Source of the DNA: Subtercola boreus
GTDB lineage: Bacteria > Actinomycetota > Actinomycetes > Actinomycetales > Microbacteriaceae
DNA: 44,891 nt
Direction of reading: 5' to 3'
Assembly (NCBI RefSeq): GCF_003399625.1
Contig: NZ_NBXA01000017.1
Coordinates: forward strand, 1 to 44,891
The notes under the pieces are model-generated. The model had not been told where the DNA came from and ran no database searches. It saw only the letters and a list, made by a program, of their open reading frames with translations. The translations under genes and the position numbers were made by a program. This document shows, piece by piece, positions 42,180-44,891 of this stretch. Position 1 is the first letter of the stretch; every line of letters starts with the position of its first letter.

Positions 42180-43157
42180 ATGCGCGCTGTCATGCACCCC
42201 ACCTTCGGAGAGCCCTCCGAGATTCTCACGGTCGAAGAGGTCCCGGTGCCGTCGCCCGGCCCCGGAGAGGTGCGCATCCGCACGCTCCTGTCTCCGATCC
42301 ACAACCACGACCTCTGGACGATCCGCGGCACCTACGGCTTCAAGCCCGAGCTCCCGGCTCGCACCGGTACCGAGGCCGTCGGCATCGTCGATGCTCTCGG
42401 TGAAGGCGTCACCAGCGTCGAGATCGGCCAGCGCGTCGCGACGGGCGGCACCTTCGGCGTCTGGGCCGAGTACTTCATCGCCAAGGCCCAGGCGCTCCTG
42501 CCCGTCTCGGAGGACATCTCCGACGAGGTCGCCGCGCAGCTCGTCTCCATGCCCTTCAGTGCCATCAGCCTGCTCGAGTCTCTCGACCTCGCTGAGGGTG
42601 ACTGGCTCGTGCAGAATGCGGCCAACGGCGCCGTCGGCCGCCTCGTCGCGCAGCTCGGAGCCGCCCGCGGCATCAACGTGGTCGGTCTCGTGCGCCGTGC
42701 AGAGGGCGTCGACGAACTGATGTCCCAGGGCATCGGCAACGTCGTCGCGACGGATTCGGCCGACTGGCGCGACCGCGTGAAGGCGATCGTGGGCGACGCC
42801 CGGATCCTCGCCGGTGTCGACTCGGTCGGAGGCCCGGCGAGCGGCGAGGTGCTGTCGCTGCTCAGCGAGAACGGCACCCTCGTGGTGTTCGGCGCGATGC
42901 AGTCGCCCGTGATGGAGATCCGTTCGGGCGACGTGATTTTCAAGCAGGCCACGGTCAAAGGTTTCTGGGGAAGCGTGGTCAGCACGAGCATGCCGGCCGC
43001 CAAGCGCGGTGAGCTCCTCTCGGAGCTGGTGCGGAGGATCCAGGACGCCACGATCACCCTCCCCGTCGAGGCCACCTACTCCTTCGACGAGGCCCGCCAG
43101 GCCGCGGCCGCGAACTTCACTCCGGGCCGCGTCGGCAAGATCCTGCTGCGCCCCTGA
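42180..43157 (+). CDS. Medium-chain dehydrogenase/reductase, quinone/enoyl reductase-like
   Basis: 325 residues. The N-terminal GroES-like part (PGPGEVRIRTLLSPIHNHDLWTIRG; ARTGTEAVGIVDALGEGV) and the nucleotide-binding core (DWLVQNAANGAVGRLVAQLGAARGINVVGLVRR) are those of zinc-free MDR reductases such as 2-enoyl thioester reductases. The pattern NAANGAVGR replaces the usual GAGGVG loop, as in the ETR/MECR group. No structural-zinc cysteine cluster is present. It probably reduces an enoyl or quinone substrate with NADPH. It lies 101 bases after DUF1304 and may share its TetR control. Confidence 0.88.
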   Translation: MRAVMHPTFGEPSEILTVEEVPVPSPGPGEVRIRTLLSPIHNHDLWTIRGTYGFKPELPARTGTEAVGIVDALGEGVTSVEIGQRVATGGTFGVWAEYFIAKAQALLPVSEDISDEVAAQLVSMPFSAISLLESLDLAEGDWLVQNAANGAVGRLVAQLGAARGINVVGLVRRAEGVDELMSQGIGNVVATDSADWRDRVKAIVGDARILAGVDSVGGPASGEVLSLLSENGTLVVFGAMQSPVMEIRSGDVIFKQATVKGFWGSVVSTSMPAAKRGELLSELVRRIQDATITLPVEATYSFDEARQAAAANFTPGRVGKILLRP

Positions 43158-43232
43158 GTCAGAGCCCCATGGCGTCGGTGTCTGTAGGATCGGTTCACAC
43201 CCGGAGGGGTGGTGTGTCGGTGTGAGAGGGGG

Positions 43233-43928
43233 ATGACGGTGACGGCTGCTCTGACTGGTCGGGGATCGAGTGCCATGGCGCGGATGTCTGCTCGGGTTGT
43301 CTTCGGGGTGATCGCGCTGGTGGTTGCTGCAGCGCTGGCCATTCAGTTGACTCTGTTGTTCACCGGTGGGCAGGATGCCAATTCCGGGTCGACGCTGGGG
43401 GAGATCCCGGTCGGAACCCGACTGGTGAGGTTCTTCAGCTACTTCACGATCCAGAGCAACATTCTTGTTCTCATCACGTCGACGGCGCTGTTCGTCAGCG
43501 TCGGGCGTGATGGTGCGTTCTGGCGTGTGCTGCGTCTTGACGCATTACTGGGCATCATCATCACAGGCCTGGTGTACGACATCGTGCTCGCACCGCTCCA
43601 GCACCTCACGGGATGGGCGGAGACAGCGACGATCGGCCTGCACTACATCTCTCCGTGGGCGACGCTGTTGGCGTGGTTCATCTTCGGACCCCGCCCGCGG
43701 ATCTCGTGGCGCATTTTCGGGTTCGCGTTCGTCTGGCCGATCCTGTGGCTCGTGTACACCTTCATCCACGGCGCCGTGTCGGGGTGGTACCCGTACCCCT
43801 TTCTGGATGTCACGACCATCGGTTTTCCGGAGGCGCTCCGGAATTCCGCCGGGGTGCTCGTCATTGCCGTCGTGATCGCCGCAGTCCTCACCATCCTGGA
43901 TCGGCGCCTCCCCGCGGCTGTCCACTGA
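43233..43928 (+). CDS. Pr6Pr-type membrane protein
   Basis: 231 residues with six hydrophobic segments. Family-like features are FFSYFTIQSNILVLITS after the first segment, LVYDIVLAPLQHLTGW, and HYISPWATLLAWFIFGPR, then PILWLVYTFIHGAVSGWYPYPFLDV. Pr6Pr (FAR-17a/AIG1-like) proteins have no settled role in bacteria. GAGAGGGGG before ATG 43233 decides the start. A TCACACC/GGTGTGA dyad (43195-43225) sits just ahead of that site and could partly hide it. The gene ends at the border of the IS remnants. Confidence 0.82.
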   Translation: MTVTAALTGRGSSAMARMSARVVFGVIALVVAAALAIQLTLLFTGGQDANSGSTLGEIPVGTRLVRFFSYFTIQSNILVLITSTALFVSVGRDGAFWRVLRLDALLGIIITGLVYDIVLAPLQHLTGWAETATIGLHYISPWATLLAWFIFGPRPRISWRIFGFAFVWPILWLVYTFIHGAVSGWYPYPFLDVTTIGFPEALRNSAGVLVIAVVIAAVLTILDRRLPAAVH

Positions 43929-43934
43929 GAAGGG

Positions 43935-44121
43935 GCTTGAACGCGTCCAACCTCGGCGCGGACCGGGCCCGGATCTTCGGCGGCGGCGGTTCGGCCTGCG
44001 ACGACGCCATCCGGACCGTCGGCCGGCCCACACCAAGCCTGCGTGTGAGCTTCCTGATCGAGAGCCCTTCCACTCGTGCGTCACGCCGGATACGCGCGAA
44101 CACTTCCACCCGAGACCCCAT
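43935..44121 (-). pseudogene. IS21-family IstA transposase, N-terminal fragment
   Basis: The frame starts MGSRVEVFARIRRDARVEGLSIRKLTRRLGVGRPTVRMA behind GGAGG and continues to RSAPRLDAFKPLL. This matches the N-terminus of IstA, the IS21 transposase with its helix-turn-helix, and then breaks off next to the membrane-protein gene. About 60 of some 400-500 residues remain. No IstB gene is present. It is a dead remnant. Confidence 0.75.
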
Positions 44122-44223
44122 TCTGAACCTCCGCCCAGAGCAACAAACAACAGATGCTCCAACCGTGAAGGTGGGTCCGAGTTAGACCGTCCCCAACGCC
44201 CCCGAACCAGCACAGTGTGACCT

Positions 44224-44395
44224 CACCGGCTCGTTCGTGTCTGTCGTACCCGAGGTGATCGGTCAGCTCGCTCTCAAGAGCCGACTCGAGTACCAGCTTC
44301 GTCAACTACCCCAGCAGGTCGCCCTCGCCGGTCAACGCGACACCCTGCTCGCGGGCCTTCCCAATCAGCTGCTCCACGAGCCGCCCTTCGACCAC
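44224..44395 (-). pseudogene. IS256-family transposase, N-terminal fragment with internal stop
   Basis: From GTG 44395 the frame reads VEGRLVEQLIGKAREQGVALTGEGDLLG, a TAG stop (44306-44308), then LTKLVLESALESELTDHLGYDRHERAG. This is the Mutator/IS256 N-terminus. It ends at about 44224 where the upstream part of the IS21 fragment begins, so IS21 seems to have inserted here before both were deleted down to stubs. Confidence 0.75.
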
Positions 44396-44605
44396 CCATC
44401 GTGCCTTTTCACCGTCGCCACGGCCTCGTCCTCGGCGCCGACGTGGGCTGTAGCGTGGGGGAGCGGGCGTGGCTCAAGTTGAGGTCGGAAGGTTCTGCAA
44501 TGAGGATGTGGCTGTGGACCCGTCGTTTTGGGGGAGGGTGCCGAATGCTTGGTACTGAAGCAGTTCGTTTCGGATATTTCGTCGCAGTCAAAGGAATCTT
44601 CTATC

Positions 44606-44891
44606 ATGCGTAAGTTGTCTACCGCCGTCTTGGCCATTGCCGCCTCAGGTGCTCTCGCTTTCTCGCTCGCCGCCTGCTCCACGTCGTCCACGACGTCTTC
44701 TTCGCCCTCTGCTTCGGCGTCGGCTTCGACCAACGGAACACCGATCGCGACGATCCCCTCCCTGTCGGGCAAGGACACGGCCGTCACGGTCGACGCTGGC
44801 TTCCTCGCAGCACTGAAGAGCCTCGGCCTCACCCCCGGCGTGCTCGGCACCGCGACCCTCTCCACTGCCGGCGTGCTCGACTTCCCGATCA
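44606..44891 (+). CDS. Secreted lipoprotein, partial at window end
   Basis: ATG 44606 follows AAGGAA at nine bases. The signal peptide ends in the lipobox SLAAC (Cys at residue 24), followed by a Ser/Thr-rich spacer (STSSTTSSSPSASASAS) and the start of a domain (DTAVTVDAGFLAALKSLGLTPGVLGTATL). The 95 residues visible run off the window. The signal and lipobox make it an outer-face lipoprotein. The domain resembles a group of actinobacterial secreted lipoproteins without a name I can give. Confidence 0.85.
   Translation, partial: MRKLSTAVLAIAASGALAFSLAACSTSSTTSSSPSASASASTNGTPIATIPSLSGKDTAVTVDAGFLAALKSLGLTPGVLGTATLSTAGVLDFPI

Noticed and set aside
43195-43225. TCACACC/GGTGTGA dyad as a riboswitch before the Pr6Pr gene
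   Set aside because: Seven-base arms with a 17-base loop do not match any riboswitch class I know; at most it is a weak leader hairpin.

Overview
The window looks like chromosomal DNA of a high-G+C actinobacterium, most likely a member of Microbacteriaceae. This rests on strong G/C third-position bias, frequent gcatcc/ggatgc codon pairs, several apparently leaderless genes with a TANNNT box six bases before the start codon, SipW/TasA-type and LAxTG-type surface proteins, and the overall protein families. The species cannot be named from sequence alone. No rRNA, tRNA or CRISPR array was recognised.

Layout. 1-7000: a broken IS256-type transposase end abuts a very large exported RHS/YD-repeat protein (minus strand). 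Its upstream operon partner is a surface protein with cysteine-paired, calcium-loop-like 26-residue repeats and an LAHTG sorting-like tail. 7000-9800: small and decayed genes, an alpha/beta hydrolase and a frame-disrupted membrane-anchored protein. 9.8-14.3 kb: a luciferase-like flavin monooxygenase, a three-gene operon of single-pass membrane proteins and a convergent polytopic membrane protein. 14.3-18.5 kb: a Phd/VapC toxin-antitoxin pair, then an aldehyde dehydrogenase with its DUF779 partner and a GAF-domain regulator; helically phased repeats lie before the dehydrogenase. 18.5-25.1 kb: a DHA2 drug exporter, a secreted alanine-rich protein, a divergent glucose-6-phosphate-dehydrogenase-like protein, an Abi/HEPN protein and a penicillin-binding carboxypeptidase lipoprotein. 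25.1-30.4 kb: an ArsR-DUF2071 pair with a palindromic operator, a hypothetical protein, an LCP cell-wall ligase and a second luciferase-like monooxygenase, whose upstream region carries the same palindrome as the first.

30.4-36 kb holds the most distinctive gene: a MarR-type DNA-binding domain fused to a complete BLUF blue-light flavin domain. It is transcribed away from a small unknown gene across a 150-bp region with two dyad sites, one beside each gene. This looks like a self-contained light-responsive switch. Next come an eroded ECF41-like sigma factor, a small conserved protein, a membrane protein, an AraC regulator, a hairpin-rich non-coding stretch and a MarR-DUF1801 pair.

36-39.5 kb is a surface-fibre type cluster: a TasA/CalY-like protein, a SipW-type signal peptidase and a LamG-like SipW-dependent protein, followed by a convergent LepB signal peptidase. 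39.5-43.9 kb: a DUF2254 membrane protein coupled to a tiny upstream frame, a TetR regulator with two perfect inverted 16-bp operators over face-to-face promoters, DUF1304, a medium-chain reductase and a Pr6Pr-type membrane protein. The right end has nested IS21 and IS256 remnants and the start of a lipoprotein gene that runs off the window.
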